This document shows, piece after piece, positions 1-10,894 of a stretch of DNA of 64,000 nucleotides. Numbering within the stretch: the first letter of the stretch is position 1; each line of letters begins with the position of its first letter. The DNA is from Nelumbo lutea (Eukaryota > Streptophyta > Magnoliopsida > Proteales > Nelumbonaceae): contig JAKGHH010000002.1 of assembly GCA_022828595.1 (NCBI GenBank), positions 106,947,254-107,011,253 of the forward strand. The letters are read 5' to 3'. The translations under genes were made by a program, and so were the position numbers. The notes beneath the pieces were generated by a model. That model did no database searches and was not told the origin of the DNA. It saw nothing but the letters and a program-made list of their open reading frames with translations.

Positions 1-889
1 AACAACAAATAAATGAATAAAATCACATAAACAGATAATAACATCCTTCTTTAGAGAGAAAAAACAAAACCCAAATATCTTATACCTGCAATAAAATGAA
101 TCCAAACCCAAATATCTCCCATCGATTTCTTAAACAAGCACCTTATACCATCACAACTCAAACCATCAAAAATACCCTAAGCACATGAATAATTTCTAAC
201 TACATTTAACCTTCTAACATACCCAAAATCCCCATTTCTATTTATAATCATCAAAATCCCCATTTCTTCGATTCAAAGAGAGAAGATGGTTTTTCTATCT
301 CAAGATTTTGGCTCGGATCAACAATGACATCAAAAAGAAAACACAAAGATGGTCGGAGAACACAGAAAGGTAACTCAAGATTTCTTCGCTAAGCAAGAAC
401 CATGGAACGAAAAACAACAAAAAAAGGGTAGAACAGGACCGCTAGAGAGAGGGATTCATGGATCTTGTGTTACCATCCACAGAGATCGCCGGAGAAGCTA
501 CCAGAGATATGGCCATTGGAACAATGGCTTCGAAGGGGAGACGAGCTTGTCGACTTCTTGCTCTGACAAACCCGATAAATTTTCTTAGACTTTTCTTTTC
601 TCACCGGTGTCACACCAAAATGGTGCGATCCCGCTCACTAAATTTTGGGAACCCGCGTCCCTCTAGTTTCTCATCCCAAAACACTGTTTACCAGTAAACA
701 AACACAAGAAAGAGAGAATCATTCGGGAATATTCCCTTTTCTCATCCCTTTCTCTGCAAACAAACATAACCTGAGAGAACTAATTGTATTTGAAATTTTG
801 AATCTATTTGCTGAGAAATGTGAATTTGTCAAAATCAGCACCAAATCATTCATGGTGATGAGACTGTGCTTCTCAAAGTAGGAAATATC
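1..889. other. Non-coding 5' flank, no gene recognised
   Basis: AT-rich sequence with only short unconvincing reading frames. The part at about 640-790 resembles the right end of the PIF-like MITE found at 57473-58330: both carry a ctcatccc stretch, then ggaatattccc, then a purine/pyrimidine-skewed end. A diverged MITE relative may lie here, but its left end was not found. Confidence 0.4.
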
Positions 890-1136
890 AAATTGATGTT
901 TGAACAAAGCACTTTGTGAAATTCCTTCAACCGAAGACGTAAGATCGGCTCTCTTTTCTATTGGCCCTTTAAAGGCCCTTGGACTAGATGGAACCCATGC
1001 TTTGTTCTACCAGAATTGTTGGCCTGAAGTGGGAAATTTATCCAAGATATTTTTCAAAATCCTAAAAAAACTAAGGAAATTAATCATATAAACTTGGTTC
1101 CCATCCCCAAAAGGGAGAAAGTGGAATCGGTGAAAT
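890..1136 (+). pseudogene. L1-like LINE reverse transcriptase, N-terminal fragment (5' side of copia-1 insertion)
   Basis: The frame at 900-1091 contains IPSTEDVRSALFSI and GPLKALGLDG, the typical start of the RT domain of plant L1-type non-LTR retrotransposons, where the family has a GP-K-PG-DG motif. A following frame reads INHINLVPIPK, another LINE RT landmark. The LINE is cut at 1136 by copia-1 and resumes at 6661 with RPIGLTNVTYKIV, the next RT block, so both parts belong to one element. Stops and frame changes show that it is dead. Confidence 0.85.
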
Positions 1137-1141
1137 GATCT

Positions 1142-1376
1142 TATTGGGAAACCTACCTGTATTGGAGATCTCCACGTATCCTTCCTGTGTTGGGAATCTT
1201 CTTGCTAATTGGTAGTTTCCTAGATGTATTTGGATAGTAGTTCCCTAGATTTCTTTGGGAACTTGTAATTAGTAATTTCCTACTGCAACTGAATCTACTA
1301 AATTCAGGCATAGGAATTGTATATATATAGGATGTATCATGCATAATGAGAGACACAATTTCCACAAGGTTTTTCA
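1142..1376 (+). repeat. Copia-1 5' LTR
   Basis: Direct repeat of 6419-6655, starting tattgggaaacc and ending aaggtttttca. A TATA-like run (tatatata) lies near 1320. The primer-binding site follows directly. Confidence 0.93.
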
Positions 1377-2004
1377 TGGTATCAAAGCCATAAACGGGAG
1401 CGAGAGGTCTGTGTTCTAAGAGCTGGAGATCGGTAGCGGTAGTGACATTGCTCGGGCCAGCAAAGTACAGACTTTGCACTCCAATTTCCAGTTCAACACT
1501 TCGTCTTCCGCAGTCCTCACTACGGTGCTCCCAAAAACCAGAATCCAGACTCGAGACTTCCATCGAAAATAGAAAGAAGGGAAGACTCTTCGTCTCCCTC
1601 ATTCCTCATGCGGCTCTTTTAGAATTTAGACTTCAGAATTCCATTCCAGACTTTCCAGTTTAGCAGTTACCAGTTGGACCAATTCCACTGTTCGTCTCAT
1701 TGTTTGTTCCAGACTCCAGAGCAAGAGCAGACCAGACTCCAGAGAGACAGAGATCGAGAATCCTCCCAAGGTTGCAACTGGCGGTTCCGAGTTCCGAATT
1801 CTGACTTTCGCAGTTCAGACAAGAACTCTGCACTCAAGCAGAGTTCTTCAGTTCTTCTTCTTCTATAGTCTTCTTCCAACAACGGCGAAGTTTTCTTCTA
1901 CAATCTCCTACAGTCTTCGGTTTTCTTTTCTTTATCGAAGGATCGGAATAGTGCACAACAGTGTGAACTAGCAAATCAGAACGCGTCTCGATGGGTTTTC
2001 CACT

Positions 2005-3246
2005 ATGTCAGGCGGAGGTGAAGAAAGCAGAAAAGGCGCAGAGAAAGACACGACTGTCTTCTCGCTGTACTACTTGCATCCGTCTGACAACCCTAGAATG
2101 ATTATCTCACCTGTTCAGTTAAAAGGTGAGAACTATGAGGAATGGGTGAGATCCATGAGAAACGCCCTCAGAGCAAAGAGAAAGCTCGGGTTCATTGACA
2201 GAACATTGAGCAAACCAACAGATGACTCGACCGATATCGAAGATTGGTGGATGGTGAATTCAATGCTGGTTGCATAGATTTTCAATATAATCGAACCAAC
2301 CTTGCGATCTACTATATCATATACGGAGAGCGTGAAAGACTTGTGGGAGGATCTGTGACAGAGATTTTCTATCGGGAATGGATCTCGAGTCCATTAATTG
2401 AAGGCTGATTTGGCTGCTTGTAAACAACGGGGACAAGCAATGATGGCATACTACGGGAAGCTGAAGGTCATGTGGGACGCACTGGCAGATTATGATCCAG
2501 TTCCCGCGTGACGTTGTAGCGGTTGCAACTACAAAATTGCGACCATACTTGAAAAGATGCGAGAAGAAGAGAGGGTACATCAGTTCTTGATGGGCCTTGA
2601 CGACACAACTTATGGCACCGTGTGTTCGAATATTTTGAGCATAGAGTCGTTGCTGAGTTTGAACCATGTCTATGCAATTGTCATTCAAGAGGAAAGGCAT
2701 CAAAGTATAGCCAAGAGCAAAGAAGAACGAAGTGATGCTGTGGGTTTTGCGGAACATGTAGGTGCTGGTGCAAAAGCAGCTGCTGCATGTACAAAGGATA
2801 AAAATGTGAGTTGTACACACTGTGGAAAATCCAGACATGAAGCAAAGAACTGCTTTCAGGTGATCGGATATCCAGAATGGTGGGGAGATAGACCACACTC
2901 AACCGGGAAAGGAGCAGGCCGCGGGGGAAGTGGTTCGGGCGTGGGTGCCGGCGGACAAGGACGAGGAAACAAGGCAAGAGCAAATGCTGCCCAAACAGCG
3001 GGAAGTGAGACTGGAGGACAGAAGGTTGGAACCACAAATGATCATGACTGTAGCGGGTTTTTAGGGCTGAGTGGAGATCAATGGACAACACTTCTCAATA
3101 TTCTGAATTCACATAAATCTGGTGAAAGACTTTCTGGTAAGAAAAATTCTACTGATTGGATAATTGATTCCAGGGCGTCGCACCATATGACTGGAGAAAT
3201 TGATTTATTGATTGATGTTTGGAATATTACACCGTGTTTGAAGTAA
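2005..3246 (+). pseudogene. Copia-1 gag and protease start, broken
   Basis: Gag remnant in two main frames. The first (2005-2277) has the N-terminal gag signature LKGENYEEWVRSMRNALRAK and ends at an in-frame stop. The second (2557-3246) carries a CCHC zinc knuckle (CTHCGKSRHEAKNC) near residue 90, a Gly/Arg-rich stretch, and the protease start DWIIDSRASHHMT, where the family has DSGAS; the active-site Gly is replaced by Arg. The region between them is out of frame, so no functional Gag can be made. Confidence 0.9.
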
Positions 3247-3273
3247 CTTCCCAATGGGAAGCAAACTACTGCA

Positions 3274-4995
3274 GTGAAGGAAGGGACTTTGCATTTGGGT
3301 GGAAATATTTATTTACATCATGTGCTTTTTGTACCAAGAATGAACTACACCCTTATTTTTGTAGCTAAATTATTGCAAGAGATAAATTGTACTGTCACTT
3401 TTACTGACAAGTTGTGTGTGATACAGGACTCAACCTTGAGGACTCTGATTGGAGCGGGTGAGCAGTGTGATGGGGTCTATCATTTTAGAGGAGCAACATC
3501 GGTTCAGGCAAATAGAATAAGCGGAATGAGTGAATGAGAGTTGTGGCATCGCAGATTAGGGCATCCGTCTAAACAGATATTATCTTCTCTTCCTAAAGTA
3601 GGTAAATTAAACAGTAGACTTAAAAGAGATAAGCCATGTGATGTTTGTTATAGAGCAAAACAAACTAGGGAAGTTTTTCCTGAAAATAAACATAAAGTTG
3701 ATGATTGTTTTTCTCTAATTCATTGTGATACATGGGGTGCTTATAAAGTACCTGCCTCTTGTGGTGTCATTTACTTTCTAACCATTGTTGATGATTATTC
3801 CCGTGTTGTGTGGGTTTACCTGTTACTTGAAAAAAGTGAAGTAGCACATATTGTTGAGAATTTTTGTTCCATGGCAGAACTCCAATTTGGCAAGCAAGTC
3901 AGAACTGTTCGAAGTGATAATGGAACAAAGTTTAAAAGCCTGAAATCATACTTCGAGACTCATGGCATTCTGCATCAAACTTCCTGTGTTGGAACACCCC
4001 AATAGAATGGTCGAGTGGAGAGAAAACATAGGTATATTTTGAATGTTGCGAGAGCATTGAGGTTTCAAGCAGGTTTGCCTGTTCGTTTTTGGGGGGAGTG
4101 TGTCTTGACCGCCGGATACTTAATAAATAGGACACCTTCTTCCGTACTTGGCGGGAGGACTCTGTATGAGATACTGTTCGGGACAACACCTCAATACGAG
4201 CAAATAATAGTGTTTGGTTGTCTCTGCTATGCTCATTGGAGTCCTCGAGATAAGGATAAGTTTGGAGCGAGGAGTAGGAAGTGTGTTTTTGTAGGCTATC
4301 CCTACGAAAAGAAAGGTTGGCGTGTATATGATGTTGAGAGCGGTAAATATTTCATCTCCCGTGATGTAGTCTTCCATGAAAATGTATTTCCATATGCCGG
4401 TGATTTAGAAGTAACTTTTGAAGACAACCCCCAGGCAATTGCGGCCGTAGTTGATGATGATGTTTTTCATAGCCATAGAGGAAATAAAGCCAGGGGAAGT
4501 GACGAAGACAATATTTATGCGAATGATAGGGAAAGCTTTCAAAATACTAATAAGAGAGAGGAGGAGCAAGGCAATGGAGGGGGTGTGCAAGAAGTGGAAG
4601 TTAATGGCGGAGAGGACGGAATTAGTGTGGATCCAGCACCACAAACAACACCAGAAGAGCAACTTGGCAGGGGACATCGACATCGCATGCCATCTGTTTT
4701 ATTAAAGCCTTATGTAACCTACATTGATCAATGTTTGAAAGACCCCATTCACACTCAAGCCAACTCTGAGTCAAAGTCCTCAGGTACGACTCCCTATCCC
4801 ATAATAAATTATGTGAAATGTACTAACTTCTTTGCTAGACATCAAGCTTTCTTAGCTGTAGTTACTACAGGAGCCAAGCCTATCAGTTTTTCTGAGGCAG
4901 TAAAAAGTGAGAAATGGAGAGAAGATATGAGGAAGGAAATCCAGGCTCTGGAGGATAATGGTACATGGACATTGAGAAACCTACCTCCCGGATAA
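3274..4995 (+). pseudogene. Copia-1 protease end, integrase and start of RT, broken
   Basis: The fragments at 3274-3537, 3541-4005 and 4015-4995 read on in one direction but are separated by stops. Visible blocks are the pre-integrase WHRRLGHPS, the zinc-binding end CDVCYRAKQ, the integrase core CDTWGAYKVP and FLTIVDDYSRVVWVYLL with catalytic Asp positions, RSDNGTKF, and the RT-proximal EAVKSEKWREDMRKEIQAL. An in-frame stop falls near the conserved TPQQNG site (about 4003), and another stop at 4993 ends this part. Confidence 0.9.
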
Positions 4996-5103
4996 AAGGC
5001 AATAGGGAGTAAATGGGTTTATAAGATCAAATATAATTCAGATGGGACGATTGAGCGGTATAAGGCGCACCTAGTTATTCTCGGGAATAGACAGGTTGAA
5101 GGG

Positions 5104-6411
5104 TTGGATTACAATGAGACTTTTGCTCCTGTGGCCAAAGTGACGACAATCCAAAACTTCTTAGCCGTGGCGACCGCTAGGAACTGGGAGTTGCATCAGA
5201 TGGATGTACATAATGCTTTCTTACATGGGGATTTGAATAAGGAAGTATACATGCAATTGCCACCAGGCTTTATATCTAAGAATCGAACAAAAGTGTGCAA
5301 ACTGAAGAAATCTCTCTATGGACTACATCAAGCTCCTAGATGTTGGTTCTCGAAGTTAACAATGGCCTTGATACAGTTCAGGTTTGTTCAATCGTATCCA
5401 GACTACTCTTTGTTCACCTATTGCAAACACAATGTTCGTTTGCACATGCTAATATATGTTGATGACCTGATTGTTGGGGGAAATAATATTGTTGCCATTG
5501 TAAAATTCAAAAAGTATCTCCATCGATGCTTCCATATGAAAGATTTGGGTCCACTCAAATATTTCCTAGGGATTGAAATAGCTTGTGGCCCTGAGGAAAT
5601 ATTTTTGTCTCAACGGAAATATGCCCTAGACATCATCTCGGAATGTGGACTCTTGGAAGCCAAACCAACATCCGTGACCATTGAGCAGAATCATCATCTT
5701 GCACTAGTAAAGGGCGCTCTAATGGAAAATCCAAATCAATATCGACGATTAGTGGGATGGTTGATCTACTTAACCATTACACGACCTGAGCTGTGTTATT
5801 GTGTTCATATCCTAGCTCAGTTCATGCAAAGTCCATGACAAGAACATTGGGAGGCAGCTCTGCGCGTAGTGCGTTATCTGAAAGGATATCCGGGACAAGG
5901 TGTATTGTTCCGTTCTGATAGCGATTTGCGTCTATATGCCTATTGCGACTCTGATTGGGCAAGCTGCTCATTGACGCGACGGTCGTTGACTAGTTATTTT
6001 GTTCTGCTAGGGTAGTTACCGGTTTCTTGGAAAACAAAAAAACAACATACCGTGTCGCGCTCCTCTACAGAAGCCGAATATCGTTCGATGGCTGCAACAA
6101 GGTGTGAGCTGAAGTGGATGAAGAAACTTCCTTTGTCATTTGGGGTGGTGCATGATGAACCTACGCGATTGTATTGTGAAAAACAGGTAGCTTTGCACAT
6201 AACCACGAATCCAGTGTTCCACGAGCGGACAAAGCATATTGAGGTCAACTGTCATTTTGTTCGTGATGAGCTACGGCATGAGAACATTGTTACTTTCCAT
6301 GTTCAAACCACAAAGCAATTGGCTGATATCTTGACGAAGGCTCTTGGAAAAGAGAAATTCGCATATTTCCTTGGAAAATTGGGCATTCGGAATCTGCATG
6401 CGCCAATTTGA
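5104..6411 (+). pseudogene. Copia-1 reverse transcriptase and RNase H, broken
   Basis: 5104-5838 holds copia RT: ETFAPVAKVTTIQ, HQMDVHNAFLHGDL, KKSLYGLHQAPRCW and the catalytic YVDDLIVGG. A stop follows at 5836. 6052-6411 holds the RNase H C-terminus (SRSSTEAEYRSMAA, HERTKHIEVNCHFVRDEL) and the usual end GIRNLHAPI just before the purine tract. Catalytic RT Asp residues are present, but the polyprotein is split by stops. Confidence 0.92.
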
Positions 6412-6418
6412 GGGGGAG

Positions 6419-6655
6419 TATTGGGAAACCTACTTGTATTGGAGATCTCCACGTATCCTTCCTGTGTTGGGAATCTTCTTGCAAATTGGTAGTTTCCTAG
6501 ATGTATTTGGATAGTAGTTCCCTAGATTTCTTTGGGAACTTGTAATTAGTAATTTCCTACTGCAACTGAATCTCCTAAATTCAGGCGTAGGAATTGTATA
6601 TATATATAGGATGTATCTTGCATAATGAGTGACACAATTTCCACAAGGTTTTTCA
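6419..6655 (+). repeat. Copia-1 3' LTR
   Basis: Near-identical to the 5' LTR. It is preceded by the purine tract gagggggag and followed by the GATCT target duplication and then LINE sequence. Confidence 0.93.
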
Positions 6656-6660
6656 GATCT

Positions 6661-8300
6661 AAGGCCTATTGGATTGACTAATGTCACCTATAAAATTGTA
6701 ATTAAAATCATTGCCATTTGCCTCCAGAAGTATATAGGCTCTCTCATCACTCCCTTCCAGAATGCCTTCACCCCTGGAAGGCAGCTCTATGACAATAGGA
6801 TCATAGCTTCAAAGGTTCTGCACTTCTCCCCCAGTTTTGCTCTCTTATCAAAGCCTGTATATCCACAACATTATACTCAATTCTAGTGAATGGGGAGTCT
6901 GAAATACCTTTCCAACCTAAGAGAGGGTTGCGGCAAGACTACCCCCTCTCTCCATATTTATTTATGCTATACATGGACCTGCTGTCTAGATTGCTAACTC
7001 GTCAGATGGATTCTAATTCTCTCTATGGAATCAGGCTAGCCTAGAACTATCCGAAAATTAATCATATATGTTTTTCGACGACATATTGATTTTAGGTAAG
7101 AGTTCAGATCAGGAATTGAAATTCTCACAGTTAAAAATTCTTTGATGCATTTTTGTAGGTGTTGGGACCAGGAAATCAACTTTTCAAAATCTTCTATTTA
7201 CTTATGCAATAATACCTTTTGAGGAGAAGTTCCCATGAAATCCACCCTCACAGCCATTTACTTTTCCATTAATACCTTTCAAAACCTGCTATTTACTTAT
7301 GCAATAATCTCTTTCGGAGAGAAGTTCTCATTGTATTGTGGATAAATACAAAAATAAACTTCAATCGTGGAAAGCCAATTGCCTATAACACGTTGGACGG
7401 GAAGTTATCATTAAATCCACACTCACAGCCAATTTCACATCTCCGCCCCACAACGCCCCATAGCACATCTCCCTCATGTATTGGGAAAATCTCTCAGTGA
7501 TGACATCATGGGGAGTGGTACTATCATTGGGAGATGTTCCCCATACACGGCCAAGATGTGTTATGGGGCATTATGGGGCAATTCCTTGTGGGGCGAAGTT
7601 TACATCTACCTTCAGGCTTGGCAAAACTTCTAGCTACGAAGGAGATGGGTGTATTAGGAATTCATGATGTTTCCACTAAAAACAAAGTGATTATCATGAA
7701 ATTATCTTGGAGATTCCTCAAAGAACAAAACAGGCTCTAAGCACAACTCTTGTACCAAAAATATTTGGGCACACAAAATTCTTTTTGGAATATTAAAAGG
7801 AGGAATTCAGATTCTATCATCTGGCGAAGCATGTTGGAAGTCACAAATGAACTGATTAAGGATACTAGATGGATCATTGCTAATGGCTGGCAAGTTAATA
7901 TACATGCAGACCCATGGATTCCGAATCTTATCATCAGCCAAGATTTGAACCAGTCAAATCTGAAAGTTGCATCTTTGATAAACCATACTACTAGCAGTTG
8001 GAACGCAGATCTTATCCACTCAATGTTTGATGAGGCGACTGCAAATTAAGTGTATTTTGTCTATTGAATCGAAGGTTGTTCTCACCCTGTTGAACTCTCA
8101 GTCTGAGGTTCCTTGGCGAATTCACTCAACTATAGCCGATTGCAGGGTGCTTCTATGCCTTATTCCTCAAGCCTCAGTGTCTTTCACTCCCGCCTGGAGG
8201 CAATAAAGTTGCACACACAATAAAGCATGGTTCAAAGTGTGGATACATCTCTGCGTACAGGCAGAGGCGTATTGGTACTTAGATTTACATAGAATTATCT
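6661..8300 (+). pseudogene. L1-like LINE RT and C-terminal part (3' side of copia-1), unit A
   Basis: Continues the LINE interrupted at 1136. RPIGLTNVTYKIV and ITPFQNAFTPGRQLYDNRII are classic L1 RT blocks. A degraded KRGLRQ..PLSPYLF block follows near 6915-6965. The frame at 7750-8049 (YLGTQNSFWN, WRSMLEVTNEL, WQVNIHADPWIP) is the C-terminal domain found after RT in plant L1 elements. Part of the region near 7190-7330 is internally duplicated. From about 7249 on it is repeated in unit B at 15225. Confidence 0.85.
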
Positions 8301-8571
8301 TTTTTAGTTTCTTTTTTTTTAACTTTGGTTTTTTGGGAGTTAAAAAAGGATTTTTTTATTAAAAAAGGGTGGGATCCTGAAACAGGTGTTTCAGAACCCA
8401 AAAGATATGATACGATATGCCTGATATGGGGCATATTGTATTGATTTTTTGAACCTTGCTTGTAAGGTTTCTAGACCACTTACCTAGTGTTCTCCTCCTG
8501 AATTCTTGTTGCCTGTACTCAACCTTGATTTATTACATAATTGAAGCCTACGGACCCCTTTTTCAAAAAAG
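8300..8571. other. LINE 3' tail and AT-rich spacer, unit A
   Basis: T-rich and A-rich runs near 8300-8370 may be the tail of the LINE. No gene is visible. The counterpart in unit B is about 16180-16450. Confidence 0.4.
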
Positions 8572-9276
8572 AAGCTCTAATTAAAAGGTTAACTTTTTAA
8601 AAATAATATATTTAAAGAGTAATATATTTAACTTTTGGGGTTTAATATCAATAAAAATAATATATTTAAAAAAAATTCAAAATTATGTTTTTTTAAAAAC
8701 AATATCAACAAAGGGCAAAAACACTGTTCATTTTCTTCTTCTTGCCATTTGTTCACTAGAACCGTCGTTCGCTGCCGCCCACCACAACCCACCACCTCTG
8801 TCCGTTGTCGCCCACCGCCGCCTCTGGCAACGTTGCTGGAGGTGGCCAAAGGCAGAGGTGGCGGTGCCGGTGCTGGTGGTCATTCCTCTGCCCGCCACCA
8901 CCGCCACCTCTATCTCCACCCATCTCTGGCAACATCGTCGGAGGCAAAGGCGGAGGTGAGCGGAGGTGGCGACATTGGACAGAGAAATCACCAACGCCAC
9001 CATCGCCACCTCCAACAACGTTGCCAGAGGCGGAGGCAGAGGTGGGCGGAGGCAGCGGACAACGGTGGCGGGCGGCGATGAGTGGTGGCAGACGGCCGCT
9101 CTGGTGAACAAATAGAAAGAAGAAGATGGTGAATAGTGTTTTTGCCCTTTATTGATATTATTTTCAAAAAGTTAACCTATTTTTAAAATTTTTTTAAATA
9201 TATTACTTCTATTCATATTAAACCCCAAAAGTTGCCCTTATATACTATTATCCCAAAAAAAAAAGCTCTAATTAAA
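8572..9276. mobile_element. Foldback element with long inverted arms and GC-rich core, copy A
   Basis: Left arm features (acttttggggtttaatat near 8631, gggcaaaaacactgttcat near 8713, ccatttgttca near 8746) reappear inverted at the right (tgaacaaat near 9103, gtttttgccc near 9138, attaaaccccaaaagt near 9217). The core (8760-9105) is a low-complexity mix of CCACC/CCGCC on one side and GGTGG/GGCGG on the other, and is open in several frames without resembling a protein. A 14-bp direct repeat, aagctctaattaaa, flanks it at about 8572 and 9263. A Mutator-like non-autonomous element is possible but unproven. Confidence 0.65.
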
Positions 9277-9815
9277 GCCTATCCGTTAGACTTAAATGTA
9301 TACATGTAGTAAAAGTGACATATTTTAAATTTAAGACCATAAATGAGAATACAAGCAATAGAATAATCCAATACTTATCTACAATTTACCCTAAAATAAA
9401 TCTTCATTAAAGAAAAATTCAAACATGTAGAATAAGCAAAGGAAGGGAACCATAATACTAATTTACTTGTCTGCATGCAAAGTTTGAATAGTCCAATACT
9501 TCTAAACCACGAGTTCAATGTCCGTATTCATGACGAGCCGAGTATTGATTCTAGTCTTGCGATTCAGCTTGGATACTTAATCTAACCCAATTAATTTGCT
9601 AGAAAGGCTTGACTTGAGCTGAATAGATTAATTAATCATCCAACTAAAGATATATAAAAAAGTGGGTCAATATCTAAACAATTACAGAATAATTAAGTAT
9701 ATATGGGAAAGTATACCGACAAGTTAAACGACGAATTAACCATTATTTTATCTCCCTTCATTAACCATATTGCACTCTAAACTATGATTATATTCTCTTT
9801 CTTGAAGTGTATATT
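9277..9815. other. AT-rich spacer upstream of lipoxygenase fragment A
   Basis: No gene is visible. It is matched closely by unit B sequence on both sides of copia-2 (17059-17130 and 22160-22610), which makes it the empty-site reference for that insertion. Confidence 0.5.
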
Positions 9816-9817
9816 TT

Positions 9818-10084
9818 TCAAAGCTTAATTTGCGGAATTCCTTCAAATTTGAGATCGCCACTCTGAACTGTTAAGTGCAAAAACTCGTCCTTGTCAGGAT
9901 TTGCAGGAGGTAGCCATGTGAAGCATGTGGGAATTGGAACACAACCATCCAACTGTAAGACTTGAGACCCGCCGGTAAATGTCATTGTTTTAAATGTAGA
10001 GACCATCCCGGAAATTGACCAGAAAGCTGCCGGTGAATGGTTGGAAACCATCCTTTTGTTTGCAACTGTGCAACAGGCCTGTGA
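9818..10084 (-). CDS. Possible terminal exon of an unrecognised gene, copy A
   Basis: A minus-strand frame ends with GIPQIKL and a stop at 9818, and includes FTGGSQVLQLDGCVPI and FTWLPPANPDKDEF. The composition is protein-like and the frame is kept open in unit B (22612-22845) with only two visible substitutions in 77 residues. A plausible splice acceptor (tgcacag) lies just upstream on the minus strand, near 10066-10072. I do not recognise the family. No upstream exon was found, so it is at best a gene fragment, or chance coding potential preserved because the duplication is young. Confidence 0.3.
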   Translation of the reverse strand, partial: SQACCTVANKRMVSNHSPAAFWSISGMVSTFKTMTFTGGSQVLQLDGCVPIPTCFTWLPPANPDKDEFLHLTVQSGDLKFEGIPQIKL

Positions 10085-10486
10085 GAATGCAAATCACAGT
10101 TGCAACATGTTTTAAATTACATGTTTTTTTATTTGATAGAAACAATTTATTTCTGAAACTCCCAATCATGACAACAAATTACACTGAAGAACACCCCCAA
10201 AAATGTCCAATGTGTTGAGTATTCAAGGCTATCATCATAGGACCCATCCAATGGTGGGTCCAGATCCTCTTTGTATTGACAAGTGCCAACAGGTAAATCT
10301 CTTCATTATTGCTCTGATTAGGAGGGAACCCTCACTTCTAACCACTGTTCTTAAGAAATATTTAAACAACTCGAACCAGTCAGCTTAATTAAGAACAGCT
10401 CTTCACCAATTCTACATTAATTTCTGCTTACGTGCAACGACGACGTAATACCAAAAAGCTAAGTCAACCTCTTTCACGACTTCGTC

Positions 10487-10493
10487 TATAAAG
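10487..10493 (+). promoter_or_regulatory. Putative TATA box of lipoxygenase copy A
   Basis: TATAAAG lies about 80 bp upstream of the ATG at 10572, a normal spacing for a plant core promoter. The same box in unit B is at 23262-23268, directly against the copia-3 insertion. Confidence 0.55.
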
Positions 10494-10571
10494 GGAACCA
10501 ACAACTTAGCTTTATGCACAATGGGAGGGAGCTCAAAGGAAAGGAGTCGTAATTAAATAGCAAGAGAAGCC

Positions 10572-10716
10572 ATGGCATCTTCTAGTGACATTAGAGCAGT
10601 AGTAGCGAATACAAAGGAGAAGTTTGTCACAGTTAATGCAGTTGTCACCGTTAAAGAAACAACTGGTTTGTTGTCCAACCTGGGTCTGGGCAAAGTGGCA
10701 TTCACCATCAACTATT
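10572..10716 (+). pseudogene. Lipoxygenase exon 1 fragment, copy A
   Basis: Starts at an ATG in good context (gaagccatggca). It reads MASSSDIRAVVANTKEKFV and continues with NAVVTVKETTG and LSNLGLGKVAFTINY, matching exon 1 of the complete copy at 28010. It keeps six residues (NAVVTV) that copy B has lost; these agree with the usual 13-lipoxygenase N-terminal PLAT region. The reading stops at 10716, where sequence switches to a truncated gypsy LTR at a shared ACTATT. Nothing downstream of this exon remains in unit A. No plastid transit peptide precedes this start. Confidence 0.8.
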
Positions 10717-10862
10717 CTGAGTTAATAGAGAACACAGAATTTCTTTATTCACTTCTCTCTCTTCCAAGGCATATGCCTAGTTACCACAGGCTTCACGACG
10801 AAGTCTTGTGTTCGTCCGGTGCTTGCATAGCCAGCCCGGTTTATGGCTTCCACGCTGCGTCA
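10711..10862 (+). repeat. Gypsy 5' LTR, truncated
   Basis: About 151 bp matching the last part of the 3' LTR (15074-15224), ending gctgcgtca. I count six substitutions and one indel between the two. The first roughly 270 bp of the LTR are missing. The break lies inside lipoxygenase exon 1 at the shared ACTATT. Confidence 0.88.
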
Positions 10863-10864
10863 GG

Positions 10865-10877
10865 TGGTATCAGAGCA
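10865..10877 (+). promoter_or_regulatory. Gypsy primer-binding site
   Basis: tggtatcagagca, two bases after the LTR end, complementary to the 3' end of initiator tRNA-Met. This is the usual primer for plant LTR retrotransposons. Confidence 0.8.
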
Positions 10878-10894
10878 GGGAATTCGCCCAGTCA

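Larger units (their letters stand above)
1142..6655 (+). mobile_element. Copia-1: Ty1/copia LTR retrotransposon, degenerate
   Basis: Full-length but inactive copia element with 235- and 237-bp LTRs (1142-1376 and 6419-6655) and a 5-bp target duplication GATCT (1137-1141 and 6656-6660). By eye the LTRs differ at six bases plus one 2-bp indel. The primer-binding site (tggtatcaaagcc, 1377) fits initiator tRNA-Met. A purine tract (agggggag) ends at the 3' LTR. Domain order is gag, protease, integrase, RT, RNase H, as in copia. The element sits inside a LINE RT gene. Confidence 0.95.

Noticed and set aside
2317..3091. 193- and 136-residue minus-strand ORFs
   Set aside because: Shadows of copia-1 gag on the plus strand, which has family motifs and the zinc knuckle.
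8635..9111. Long overlapping ORFs on both strands in a Pro/Gly/Arg/His-rich region (also 16553-16945)
   Set aside because: They arise from low-complexity CCNCC/GGNGG repeats in the core of a foldback element; no frame resembles a protein and the arms are clearly inverted repeats.
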